In this document: one piece after another, positions 1-7,016 of the stretch
Layout of the letters: the number at the start of each line of letters is the position of its first letter
Numbering within the stretch: the stretch's first letter is position 1
DNA from: JAWLHA01 sp041690535
GTDB taxonomy: Bacteria > Pseudomonadota > Gammaproteobacteria > Thiohalomonadales > Thiohalomonadaceae
Length of the DNA: 20,436 nt
NCBI GenBank assembly: GCA_041690535.1
Contig: JAWLHA010000072.1
Location: forward strand, 1 to 20,436
Direction: 5' to 3'
Position numbers and translations under genes: made by a program
The notes under the pieces: model-generated
The model's database searches: none
The model's input: the letters and a program-made list of their open reading frames with translations, nothing else
Told to the model about the DNA's origin: nothing

Positions 1-365
1 GGGAATGACGGCTTGGGGTCGGGGGCTGCCGGTTGTGTCCGGGATTCCCGCCTGCGCGGGAATGACGGCTCAGGGTCGGGGGCTACGGGTCGTGTCCTGA
101 ATTCCCGCGTTCGCGGGAATGACGGCTTGGGGTCGGGGGCTGCCGGTTGTGTCCGGGATTCCCGCCTGCGCGGGAATGACGGCTCAGGGTCGGGGGCTAC
201 GGGTCGTGTCCTGGATTCCCGCGTTCGCGGGAATGACGGCTTGGGGTCGGGGGCTGCCGGTTGTGTCCGGGATTCCCGCCTTCGCGGGAATGACGGCTTG
301 GGGTATCAGGGGCTGCCGGTTGTATCCTGGATTCCCGCCTGCGCGGGAATGACGGCTTGGGGTCG
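1..365. repeat. 57-bp tandem array with dRS3-like palindromes
   Basis: The motif GGGAATGACGG recurs at 1, 58, 115, 172, 229, 286 and 345, a period of 57 bp with one 59-bp step. Each unit contains the 20-bp palindrome ATTCCCGC-N4-GCGGGAAT plus a G-rich linker. Two linker types alternate (TTGGGGTCGGGGGCTGCC and CAGGGTCGGGGGCTACGG) for the first four units, giving a 114-bp higher-order repeat; the last two units are both the first type. The array is cut by the window edge. The palindrome fits the ATTCCC-N8-GGGAAT form of the Neisseria dRS3 repeat, which is common in other proteobacteria. Since 57 is a multiple of three, several frames stay open through it, but this is a repeat artefact. Confidence 0.93.
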
Positions 366-463
366 ATCAGCGCCCCCTTAGCTGAAGGAGAGAATGGGTA
401 GTTCCTCCAACCCGAGAGGAATCAGCCATGAACTGGCTTACGGGCAGTGTCCGACCACGACCC

Positions 464-884
464 GTCATTCCCGCGGAGGCAGGGACCCAGGCATCCACAG
501 CAGCATCCCGCCACCACCCGTCATTCCCGCGAACGCGGGAATCCAGGCATCCACAGCAGCATCCCGCCGTTACCCGTCATTCCCGCGAACGCGGCAATCC
601 AGGCATCCACCAGCATTCCGCCGCCACCCGTCATTCCCGCGAACGCGGCAATCCAGGCATCCACCAGCGTTCCGCCGCCACCCGTCATTCCCGCGAACGC
701 GGGAATCCAGGCATCCACCAGCATTCCGCCGCCACCCGTCATTCCCGCGAACGCGGGAATCCAGGCATCCACAGCAGCATCCCGCCGTTACCCGTCATTC
801 CCGCGAACGCGGGAATCCAGGCATCCACCAGCGTTCCGCCGCCACCCGTCATTCCCGCGAAGGCGGGAATCCAAGCATCCACGG
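464..884. repeat. 54/56-bp tandem array, palindromes inverted relative to the first array
   Basis: GTCATTCCC starts at 464, 520, 576, 630, 684, 738, 794 and 848, so the steps are 56, 56, 54, 54, 54, 56 and 54 bp. The palindrome core is the same as in the array at 1-365, but the motif runs the other way and the linkers are unrelated (CAGGCATCCACAGCAGCATC in 56-bp units, CATCCACCAGC(A/G)TTCCGCC in 54-bp units). The adjacent units at 576 and 630 share a GGG-to-GGC change that breaks the right arm, which points to local duplication. The first unit is also degenerate. Linker order suggests unequal crossing over. Confidence 0.93.
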
Positions 885-1244
885 CTTGGTAGGTACGCGA
901 TCACCCAGGACAAGAAGCTCGGATCGCGTGAAAAGGGCCGTGAAGGAATAGAACCGCACCCACACACTTTGTGCTCCTGACATTGAGCAGATAAGTCACG
1001 ACACGAATAACCTGAACGTTGGGAAATTGCGCGGCAGGTCGGTCGTTCCAGACTGCCTGAAAGGGATACAGACGATCCACCAAACCTCTGGCACAATGGG
1101 ACTAGTTCCTGTTCCCCCGTGCCCAGGCAGGAGCCGATGTCCGAAGCCCGCGGCTTCAGCTCCAGCACAGAAGAGAAGTTCGAGCCAAGCCAAGGCGGTT
1201 TGCGACAAGGAGGTCTCCTCGTCCCGTTTTCAAAAAGATTGGAG
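885..1244 (+). other. Leader region before the TonB-dependent receptor gene
   Basis: This 360-bp stretch has no convincing gene. It must hold the promoter of the receptor gene, but no strong -35/-10 pair stands out. A perfect Shine-Dalgarno string AAGGAGGT lies at 1207-1214, about 30 nt before the preferred ATG at 1245, with no start codon at normal distance. It can pair with the following TCTCC to make a small hairpin. I looked for a cobalamin riboswitch and did not find a convincing B12 box. Confidence 0.5.
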
Positions 1245-3317
1245 ATGAATTCAAAGCTTCGCCGTTTCATTCCCCTTGTCGCCGGAATTCAGGTGCTTGT
1301 GGCGCATGCGCAAACGGATGAGCAAATGGACCACTTTCTTTCGTTGAGCCTGGAGGAGTTGATGGAGATTGAAGTCACCATCTCCACCGACACTCGAACG
1401 CCCCTCACGAAAGCGCCGGCCACCGTCACGGTCCTGACCGAGGAGGACATCAAGGCCACGGGGGCCACCAACCTGGTGGAGATCCTGGAGAGCGTGCCCG
1501 GGGTGCACGTCAGGGCCAACCAGTTCGCGTTCCGCCCCCTGGTGCAGTTTCGCGGCGCCAGCGCCACCCAGACCTTGCTGATGGTGAACGGACGCTCCAC
1601 CCGGGATTTGATGTGGACCTCCGGCATTTTCTGGAAAGGGTTGCCGGCCAACGCGATCCGGCGAATCGAGGTGATCCGGGGCCCGGGTTCAGCCCTGTTC
1701 GGTGCCGATGCCTCCGCCGGGGTGGTGAATGTGATCACCCACACCGCCGGCCCCATCGAGTACTCGGAAGTCGGGGGGCGGGTCGGCAGTTTCGACACCC
1801 GGGCCGGCTGGGTCCGGCACGGGACCCGCTGGCAGGGGTACGAGATCGGATTCACTGCGGAGATCTCCGACACGGACGGCCACGCCCCCTTCATCGAGGC
1901 GGATGGCCAGAGCGCCCGGGACCAGGCCGCCGGCACCGCTGCCTCGCTCGCCCCCGCATCGGCCCAGTACGGCTGGCGCAACACCGATGTGCGCCTCTCC
2001 GTGGCCAAGGGGCATTGGCACCTGCTGGCCGACTATGTGCGTCACAGCGATCTCGGCATCGGACTGACCGGCGCGGGTGTGCTGGACCCCGTCACCCGCG
2101 CCAGCGACAGCAGACACAACATCGACTTGCTGTACGACAACGAGCGATTTGCCCGGAACTTCGGTCTGAGCGCCTCCATTCGCTACCAGCACCTCGACTA
2201 CACCTCCGGCAATGGCTTCTTCGAGCGCCCGCCGGGCTTTGACGGGAGCTGGCCGGAGGGGGTGATCAACCAGATGCGATCGGCCCAGCGCGACCTCCTG
2301 CTGGAGGCAAGCGGCCTCTACACCGGGTTCAGCGACCACGCCATTCGCTTGGGGGCGGGCCGCGCCTGGGAGGATCTCTACCGGGTCGAGCAGTACGTCA
2401 ACAGTGGAACAGGCCCCGACGGGAGCCCGCTGCCGCCCGGCGGCCCCCTGGTGGACATCTCCGACACCCCCTACGCCTTTGCCCCCGAAAGGATGCGCCA
2501 CCGGGACTATCTCTTTGCCCAGGACGTGTGGAACCTCTCCAGTACCGCGGAACTGACGCTGGGGGCCCGCTATGACCGCTACTCGGACTTCGGCGGCACC
2601 TTCAATCCGCGTGCGGCCCTGGTCGTGCGGAACAGCGATAAGCTCACCACGAAGTTCATGTACGGCCAGGCATTTCGAGCGCCCTCCTACCAGGAGCTGT
2701 ATGCCGAGACATCGTTCTCACTGCCCAACCCGGACCTCCGTCCCGAACGCTCCCAAACAGTGGAAGTGGCGTTCTCTTATGCCGCAACCAAGGCGCTGTA
2801 CCTAAGCCTCAACCTGTTCGAGTTTCACCAGCGGGACCTGATTCGCGCCGTGCCGGTGGAAGGGCTCTCCAAGAACCAGTTCCGGAACTCCGGAGACCAC
2901 ACCATCCGGGGGATCGAGGTCGAAGGTCGCTGGCAGGTCAGAAAGGACCTGCGGCTCTACGCCAACTACACCGTGCGGGACCACGATGACGACCCGTTCC
3001 AGACCTTCGACCAGCCCGACCAAGACGGCTATCTGCGCGCGGACTGGGGGTTCCGGCACTGCTGGAACTGGAATCTGCAGAGCAACTGGATCGGGGAGCG
3101 CGTGCGCCCCCCGGGCGACACGTGGGCTCCGGCGGACGCCTATTGGGTGACCGATACCACCCTCCGCTACTCCGCGCCGGGGCCCTGGGAGTTTGCCCTG
3201 TCGGTACGCAATCTGTTTGATGTGGATGCCCGAGCTTATACGGGCCGCTCGCTTCCGGATGATCTGCCGCTGCCGGAGCGAAACTACTATGCCGAAGTGC
3301 GTTACAGCGGCTTGTAG
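1245..3317 (+). CDS. TonB-dependent outer-membrane receptor
   Basis: This 690-residue protein is a ligand-gated outer-membrane transporter or sensor energised by TonB. From ATG 1245 it begins with a signal peptide (basic MNSKLRR, hydrophobic core, likely cleavage after AHA). A short SLEELMEIEVTIST segment follows, then the plug domain (TVTVLTEEDIKATGA, RGASATQTLLMVNGR, IEVIRGPGSALFGADA, GVVNVITH; about residues 50-165), then a long beta-barrel with AFRAPSYQELYAE and typical aromatic strands. The ligand cannot be told. The last residues are RYSGL, without the usual terminal aromatic residue. The frame is open further upstream to 1119, and an ATG at 1137 has an AGGAG just before it, but a start there would bury the signal peptide. 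It stands upstream of a YfiR-like gene and a CHASE8 kinase on the same strand, so a sensory role is likely (inference). Confidence 0.93.
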   Translation: MNSKLRRFIPLVAGIQVLVAHAQTDEQMDHFLSLSLEELMEIEVTISTDTRTPLTKAPATVTVLTEEDIKATGATNLVEILESVPGVHVRANQFAFRPLVQFRGASATQTLLMVNGRSTRDLMWTSGIFWKGLPANAIRRIEVIRGPGSALFGADASAGVVNVITHTAGPIEYSEVGGRVGSFDTRAGWVRHGTRWQGYEIGFTAEISDTDGHAPFIEADGQSARDQAAGTAASLAPASAQYGWRNTDVRLSVAKGHWHLLADYVRHSDLGIGLTGAGVLDPVTRASDSRHNIDLLYDNERFARNFGLSASIRYQHLDYTSGNGFFERPPGFDGSWPEGVINQMRSAQRDLLLEASGLYTGFSDHAIRLGAGRAWEDLYRVEQYVNSGTGPDGSPLPPGGPLVDISDTPYAFAPERMRHRDYLFAQDVWNLSSTAELTLGARYDRYSDFGGTFNPRAALVVRNSDKLTTKFMYGQAFRAPSYQELYAETSFSLPNPDLRPERSQTVEVAFSYAATKALYLSLNLFEFHQRDLIRAVPVEGLSKNQFRNSGDHTIRGIEVEGRWQVRKDLRLYANYTVRDHDDDPFQTFDQPDQDGYLRADWGFRHCWNWNLQSNWIGERVRPPGDTWAPADAYWVTDTTLRYSAPGPWEFALSVRNLFDVDARAYTGRSLPDDLPLPERNYYAEVRYSGL

Positions 3318-3392
3318 CGCACCGTTGATAAACGTATTGGTCCGTCGCGCTGGATCGCTCGAAGGCATGATCGAGGTCGTAACCGCCTCGGC

Positions 3393-3458
3393 GGTGGATA
3401 AGCGCAGCGCATCCACCAGATCGGCGTGTGATTGGTGGATGCGCTGCGCTTATCCACC
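3393..3458. repeat. Inverted pair of a 25-bp dispersed repeat (REP-like)
   Basis: GGTGGATAAGCGCAGCGCAT followed by CCACC at 3393-3417 is repeated as its exact reverse complement at 3434-3458, with a 16-nt spacer, so the RNA could form a 25-bp stem. Each arm is itself a rough palindrome (GGTGGAT...ATCCACC). The same element recurs at 6782-6890 and, degenerate, at 14917-14941. It lies 75 bp after the receptor stop, in the 416-bp gap before the YfiR-like gene, so it could terminate or protect the receptor mRNA. No T-run follows. Apart from this and the direct repeat at 3668-3778, the gap shows no gene. Confidence 0.9.
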
Positions 3459-3667
3459 CTACGTAGCAGGCCCATTTTGCGGTATTGGGGGGGGCACATC
3501 GGACTCATCTGTTGGATACTCCAGTGGGTGGTGAGAAGTACGGGCTGACCGCCATCTCGTGGCGGCGCACCCAAAGGGGATCCACGTCGGGTATCAAGAC
3601 AGGAAAGCATGTGCATGACACCGGTCACGCCCGGCAGAAAATCGAAAGAGATAAGTTGAAACAGTCA

Positions 3668-3778
3668 GTGACGAAACTCCTGGTCGGGCTCGGGCTGCTT
3701 CTGACGCGTAGCCGTGAAAACGGAGCGCGATGGGTGAGGGTGACGAAACTCCTGGTCGGGCTCGGGCTGCTTCTGACG
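3668..3778 (+). repeat. 39-bp direct repeat duplicating the signal-peptide start of the YfiR-like gene
   Basis: A 39-bp block beginning GTGACGAAACTCCTGGTC is present twice without mismatch, at 3668-3706 and 3740-3778. The two copies are 72 bp apart and in the same reading frame, so both encode VTKLLVGLGLLLT. The 33 bp between them and the sequence before the first copy are unrelated. The first copy therefore looks like a duplicated fragment of the signal-peptide coding region. Confidence 0.95.
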
Positions 3779-4288
3779 GCCTGGCTCGGTGCGCCTGCAC
3801 TCATGGCGCAGGAAGAGGGGACGGACGAGAACCTGCTCAAGGCCGCCTTCGTCTTCAACTTCGCCAGATTCACCCGCTGGCCGGACGAGGCCTGGGCGGC
3901 GGACAGCTCCGATCTGATCCTCTGCACCGCCGGTCACGACGGTCTGGCCGAGGCGCTGGGCCGGCTGGCGGGCAAGCGCGTCACGGGCCGTCGGGTCGCC
4001 GTGCAGGCGCTGGAGCAGGAGGGGGAGCCGGCGCGCTGTCATGTGCTCTATATTGCAATGTCGGAGCTGGAGAGTGCCGAGGGGATTCTGAAGCCCGTGC
4101 GCACCAAGCCAATCCTGACCGTGAGCGAACGCCCTTCCGGGCGCTCACCGGCAATCATCAGCCTGTTTCACGAAAATGAACGAATCCGTTTCATGATCGA
4201 CCTTGGCTCTGCGCGTTTGGCCGGGCTGGAGTTCAGCTCCCGCCTGCTCCACCTGGGCGTGGTGGTCGGAGACGAGGAGATGCGATGA
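3734..4288 (+). CDS. YfiR/DUF4154-family periplasmic protein
   Basis: The 184-residue product belongs to the DUF4154 family of YfiR, the periplasmic repressor that binds the CHASE8 sensor YfiN in Pseudomonas. A signal peptide (MRVTKLLVGLGLLLTAWLGA, cleavage near LMAQ) is followed by the family core: ENLLKAAFVFNFARFTRWP, SDLILCTAGHDG, GRRVAVQAL, CHVLYIA, TKPILTVSE, FMIDLGSARLAGLEFSSRLL. Cysteines 64 and 102 match in position the first disulfide pair of Pseudomonas YfiR; no second pair is visible. I chose GTG 3734 because GGAG at 3722-3725 gives an 8-nt spacing; GTG 3740 is also possible. The frame continues upstream through an in-frame copy of the signal-peptide segment (GTG 3668, TTG 3655), so a longer double-leader form cannot be excluded. 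The stop overlaps the next start (ATGA), indicating coupled translation with the kinase. Confidence 0.9.
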   Translation: MRVTKLLVGLGLLLTAWLGAPALMAQEEGTDENLLKAAFVFNFARFTRWPDEAWAADSSDLILCTAGHDGLAEALGRLAGKRVTGRRVAVQALEQEGEPARCHVLYIAMSELESAEGILKPVRTKPILTVSERPSGRSPAIISLFHENERIRFMIDLGSARLAGLEFSSRLLHLGVVVGDEEMR

Positions 4289-6213
4289 GATTCCTGCGTG
4301 ACGCCCCTGTCAAGCGAAAGCTGGAGGCCATCATCCTGGTCACGGCCGCCATCGTGCTGATCATCGACCTGGGCATTTTTCTCGGGGTGGAGGTGAGTTC
4401 GAGCCGAGAGAAAGCGAGCCTGCAACTCACTGCCCTGGCCAGGGTGCTCGGCGCCAACAGCACGGCCGCCATCGCCTTCCACGATCGGGAGGCGGCGAAC
4501 GAAATCCTTGCCACCCTCTCCACCCAGGCGATGGTCTTGCGAGCCGACATTGTCGATACAGGCGAAAGCGTTTTCGCCGAATATGAGACAGCTCACTTCA
4601 GGGTCACGGCGCAGGCAGGGGGGCTTGGGACGATCGAAGTGGAAGAGCCCATCATCCTCGATGGTATGTCCATCGGCCGGTTGCGCATCGTCGGCGACAT
4701 GGGCCCGGAGTATGCGGTACTGGCTAAGCGCGCCCTCATTGCGCTGGGGGTCTTCCTGCTCTCCATGCTGCTGGCCTTCGCCCTCTCGAAGCGTCTTCAA
4801 CGGGTGGTCTCGGTACCGGTGAGGCGACTGCTGGACACCATGAAGAGGGTGGCCGAAAGGAGAGACTTCTCCTGCCGCGCCGAGCGCGTCGGAGACGACG
4901 AACTGGGCACGCTGGTCGATGGCTTCAACGGGATGCTGGATCAGATCCAGCACTATGACCGGGAGCTGCAGGTCTACCGGCAGGACCTGGAGCGTCTGGT
5001 GCTCGAGAGAACCCGTGACCTTGAGCGGGCCAAAGAGGCGGCGGAGCGGGCCAATGCCGCCAAGAGCGAATTTCTCGCCAACATGAGCCACGAGATCCGC
5101 ACCCCGATGAACGGCATTCTCTCCATGAGCCGGATCCTGCTGGACAGCGATCTGCCCCCCGGACAGCGGCGGTACGGCGAGGCGATTGTCCGTTCCGCCG
5201 ACAGCCTCGTGCGGATCCTCAACGATGTTCTCGATTTGGCCAAGATTGAGTCCGGCAAACTCGAGCTCATCGAGTCGGATTTCTCCCCGCAGGAACTGGC
5301 GGTCCACTGCGAGGATCTGTTCGGACCCGTGGCTGCGGAAAAGGGGCTCTCATTCCGCCTGGCGCTGGAGACGGAGCGGTGGTCAGCGGTGCGCGGCGAC
5401 AAGGGTCGACTGATCCAGATCACCGGAAACCTGATCAGCAATGCAATCAAGTTCACCGACCAGGGCGCCATTCACTGCCACATTCGGGTGCATACCCTGA
5501 GCGACGGGATGCCCCTGCTGCGGGTGGACGTGGGCGATACCGGCCCCGGCATCCCCGAGGAGCGACAAGCGGAAGTCTTCGATCGCTTCGTTCAGCTCAG
5601 TACCGGCTTTGCCAAGCGTTACGCCGGTACGGGGCTGGGGCTGTCCATCAGCCGGGAGCTGGTGGAGCAGATGGGTGGACACATCGGGCTCGTCTCGACC
5701 CCCGGCGAGGGCAGCAGGTTTTATTTCGAGGTGAAGCTGAAGGAGGCCCAGGATCAGACGTCAGCATCCTTCGAGGGTGACGGTGGGGATGCCCTTGGAG
5801 GGTGTCGGCTGCTGGTGGTCGATGACGACAGGATCGGCCGGCTGGCGGCCGAAGTGATCCTCACCAACAGCGGGTTCGAGGTGACTGGCGCCAGCGACGG
5901 ACATCGGGCGCTGGAACTCATCCACCGCGGCAGCTTCGATGCGGTGCTGATGGACGTCCACATGCCGGAACTGGACGGGGTCGAGGTCACCCGGCACATC
6001 CGTGCGGATGCCGATCCGGCCATCAACAGGCTGCCGGTGATCGGGGTCACCGCCTCGGTGCTCAATGAAGAGCGCGAGCTCTACCTGGCCGCGGGAATGG
6101 ACGTGGTATTGGCCAAGCCGCTGGATGTCGCCGCAATCAAGTCCAGCATTGTCGCTCTGGTCAAAGCCCCCGAGCGGCCGATGATGCGGCCCGAACGCAC
6201 AACTCTCCCCTAA
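4285..6213 (+). CDS. CHASE8-HAMP hybrid sensor histidine kinase
   Basis: This 642-residue inner-membrane kinase has TM1 (about 15-35), a periplasmic CHASE8-like domain (about 36-145, with LTALARVLGANSTAAIAFHD), TM2 (about 148-168), HAMP (169-222), a coiled linker, HisKA with phospho-acceptor His269 (NMSHEIRTPMNG), HATPase_c with N386 (NLISNAIKF), D418 (GDTGPGIP) and GTGLGLS, and a C-terminal receiver. The receiver has acidic residues D513-D515, phospho-acceptor D557 (LMDVHMPELDG) and K611 (AKP). All catalytic residues are present. The start overlaps the YfiR-like stop by 4 bp with GAGGAG upstream. CHASE8 is the input domain of YfiN, whose output is a GGDEF cyclase; here the output is phosphotransfer. 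The next acceptor (an Hpt protein or regulator) is not in the adjacent genes. The neighbouring YfiR-like protein is the natural periplasmic partner (inference). Confidence 0.95.
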   Translation: MRFLRDAPVKRKLEAIILVTAAIVLIIDLGIFLGVEVSSSREKASLQLTALARVLGANSTAAIAFHDREAANEILATLSTQAMVLRADIVDTGESVFAEYETAHFRVTAQAGGLGTIEVEEPIILDGMSIGRLRIVGDMGPEYAVLAKRALIALGVFLLSMLLAFALSKRLQRVVSVPVRRLLDTMKRVAERRDFSCRAERVGDDELGTLVDGFNGMLDQIQHYDRELQVYRQDLERLVLERTRDLERAKEAAERANAAKSEFLANMSHEIRTPMNGILSMSRILLDSDLPPGQRRYGEAIVRSADSLVRILNDVLDLAKIESGKLELIESDFSPQELAVHCEDLFGPVAAEKGLSFRLALETERWSAVRGDKGRLIQITGNLISNAIKFTDQGAIHCHIRVHTLSDGMPLLRVDVGDTGPGIPEERQAEVFDRFVQLSTGFAKRYAGTGLGLSISRELVEQMGGHIGLVSTPGEGSRFYFEVKLKEAQDQTSASFEGDGGDALGGCRLLVVDDDRIGRLAAEVILTNSGFEVTGASDGHRALELIHRGSFDAVLMDVHMPELDGVEVTRHIRADADPAINRLPVIGVTASVLNEERELYLAAGMDVVLAKPLDVAAIKSSIVALVKAPERPMMRPERTTLP

Positions 6214-6279
6214 GACCCGGCTCTCCATCCATATCCCACGTCGGGGTATGGGCCTGTCAGCCCACGCGGCCAGCAATGT

Positions 6280-6657
6280 TCAGTCGGTGCCGTAGGCCAC
6301 AGTGGAGAGGAGGGCCAACTCCGCCTGGCGGGAATCGAGGCGGGTATGCTGCACGACCACGGGAACGTCCGAGGTAATGAGGCTGGCGAAGTCGGTCCCC
6401 AGGGGAATGGGTTCGGGCTCCTCAAGATGGTTGAAGCGAATGTGTCGGGTGCGCCGCGGCCCCACGGTAAGCCGGTAAGGACCGGCTGGCTCCCGGTCAC
6501 TGAAGTACACGGTGATCTCGATATGCGCCTCCTGATCGCCGGTGTTGAGAATGCAGGCAGTCTCGTGGCTGGTCATCTCGGGATCGGGTCCGTGGCTCTC
6601 CTTGGGGATGTAGCCCTCCGCGATGGCCCAATACCGCTTTCCGATGGCCTGTCCCAT
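6280..6657 (-). CDS. Sensory rhodopsin transducer (ASRT) family protein
   Basis: The 125-residue product closely resembles the Anabaena sensory rhodopsin transducer family (PF07100), a small soluble beta-sandwich that forms tetramers. Family hallmarks span almost the whole length: GKRYWAIAEGYIP, SHETACILNTGDQEAHIEI, YFSDREPAGPYRLTV, RRTRHIRFN, PIPLGTDFASLI, VPVVVQHTRLDSRQAE and ALLSTVAYG. Only in cyanobacteria is the partner known to be a rhodopsin; comparative work has proposed that the superfamily binds small molecules. No rhodopsin gene lies in this window, so the role here is unknown. The start has GGGAG upstream (GGGAGAGACGCC-ATG). The gene stands alone, convergent with the kinase gene and 66 bp from it. 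The 359 bp upstream of it carry repeats rather than genes. Confidence 0.92.
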   Translation of the reverse strand: MGQAIGKRYWAIAEGYIPKESHGPDPEMTSHETACILNTGDQEAHIEITVYFSDREPAGPYRLTVGPRRTRHIRFNHLEEPEPIPLGTDFASLITSDVPVVVQHTRLDSRQAELALLSTVAYGTD

Positions 6658-6781
6658 GGCGTCTCTCCCTCAGTTCGTCAGCGTCATCGCGCACCAACTC
6701 GCAGCAGCCCCTAGGCCACCCCTGAAGCATCGAACAGAGCCCGAACCCATCGACTTCGAGATCCGATGGCCAAGTCCGTAG

Positions 6782-6890
6782 GGTGGATAAGCGCAGCGCA
6801 TCCACCGGGCCGCCGCCGTCAATGGTGGATGCGCTGCGCTTCTCCACCCTACGCCTCGCTGCCCCAGTGGATGCGCTGCGCTTATCCACC
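6782..6890. repeat. Triplet of the 25-bp REP-like repeat
   Basis: Copies of the element at 3393-3458 occur at 6782-6806 (forward), 6824-6848 (inverted, one change: TTCTCC for TTATCC) and 6866-6890 (inverted, first base changed). The first two can form a long hairpin; the last two are direct repeats. The group lies between the 3' end of the dehydrogenase operon (stop at 7017) and the start of the transducer gene (6657), both on the minus strand, so it may act as a transcript end or mRNA stabiliser. A small CCCCC/GGGGG hairpin lies beside it at 6900-6916. No T-run follows on the minus strand. Confidence 0.9.
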
Positions 6891-7016
6891 CTCTCGCTGC
6901 CCCCACTTTACGGGGGTAACTTGGCTGAGTTCGGCGATTGTTCCGTTCATCTATCGGTGCTCTGGCGCAACGCTCCCAGGTATCCCCCTGGAGGTGGACG
7001 TCAACGCCGCCTCCAT

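Noticed and set aside
1..884. CRISPR array
   Set aside because: Unit length and palindromic core look CRISPR-like, but the stretches between palindromes are themselves near-identical copies, and there are no cas genes.
394..980. Repetitive protein-coding genes in the palindromic arrays
   Set aside because: Several frames stay open only because 57 and 54 are multiples of three; there is no start signal and the encoded strings are repeat translations.
885..1244. Cobalamin or other metabolite riboswitch before the TonB receptor gene
   Set aside because: No convincing B12 box or conserved core was found.
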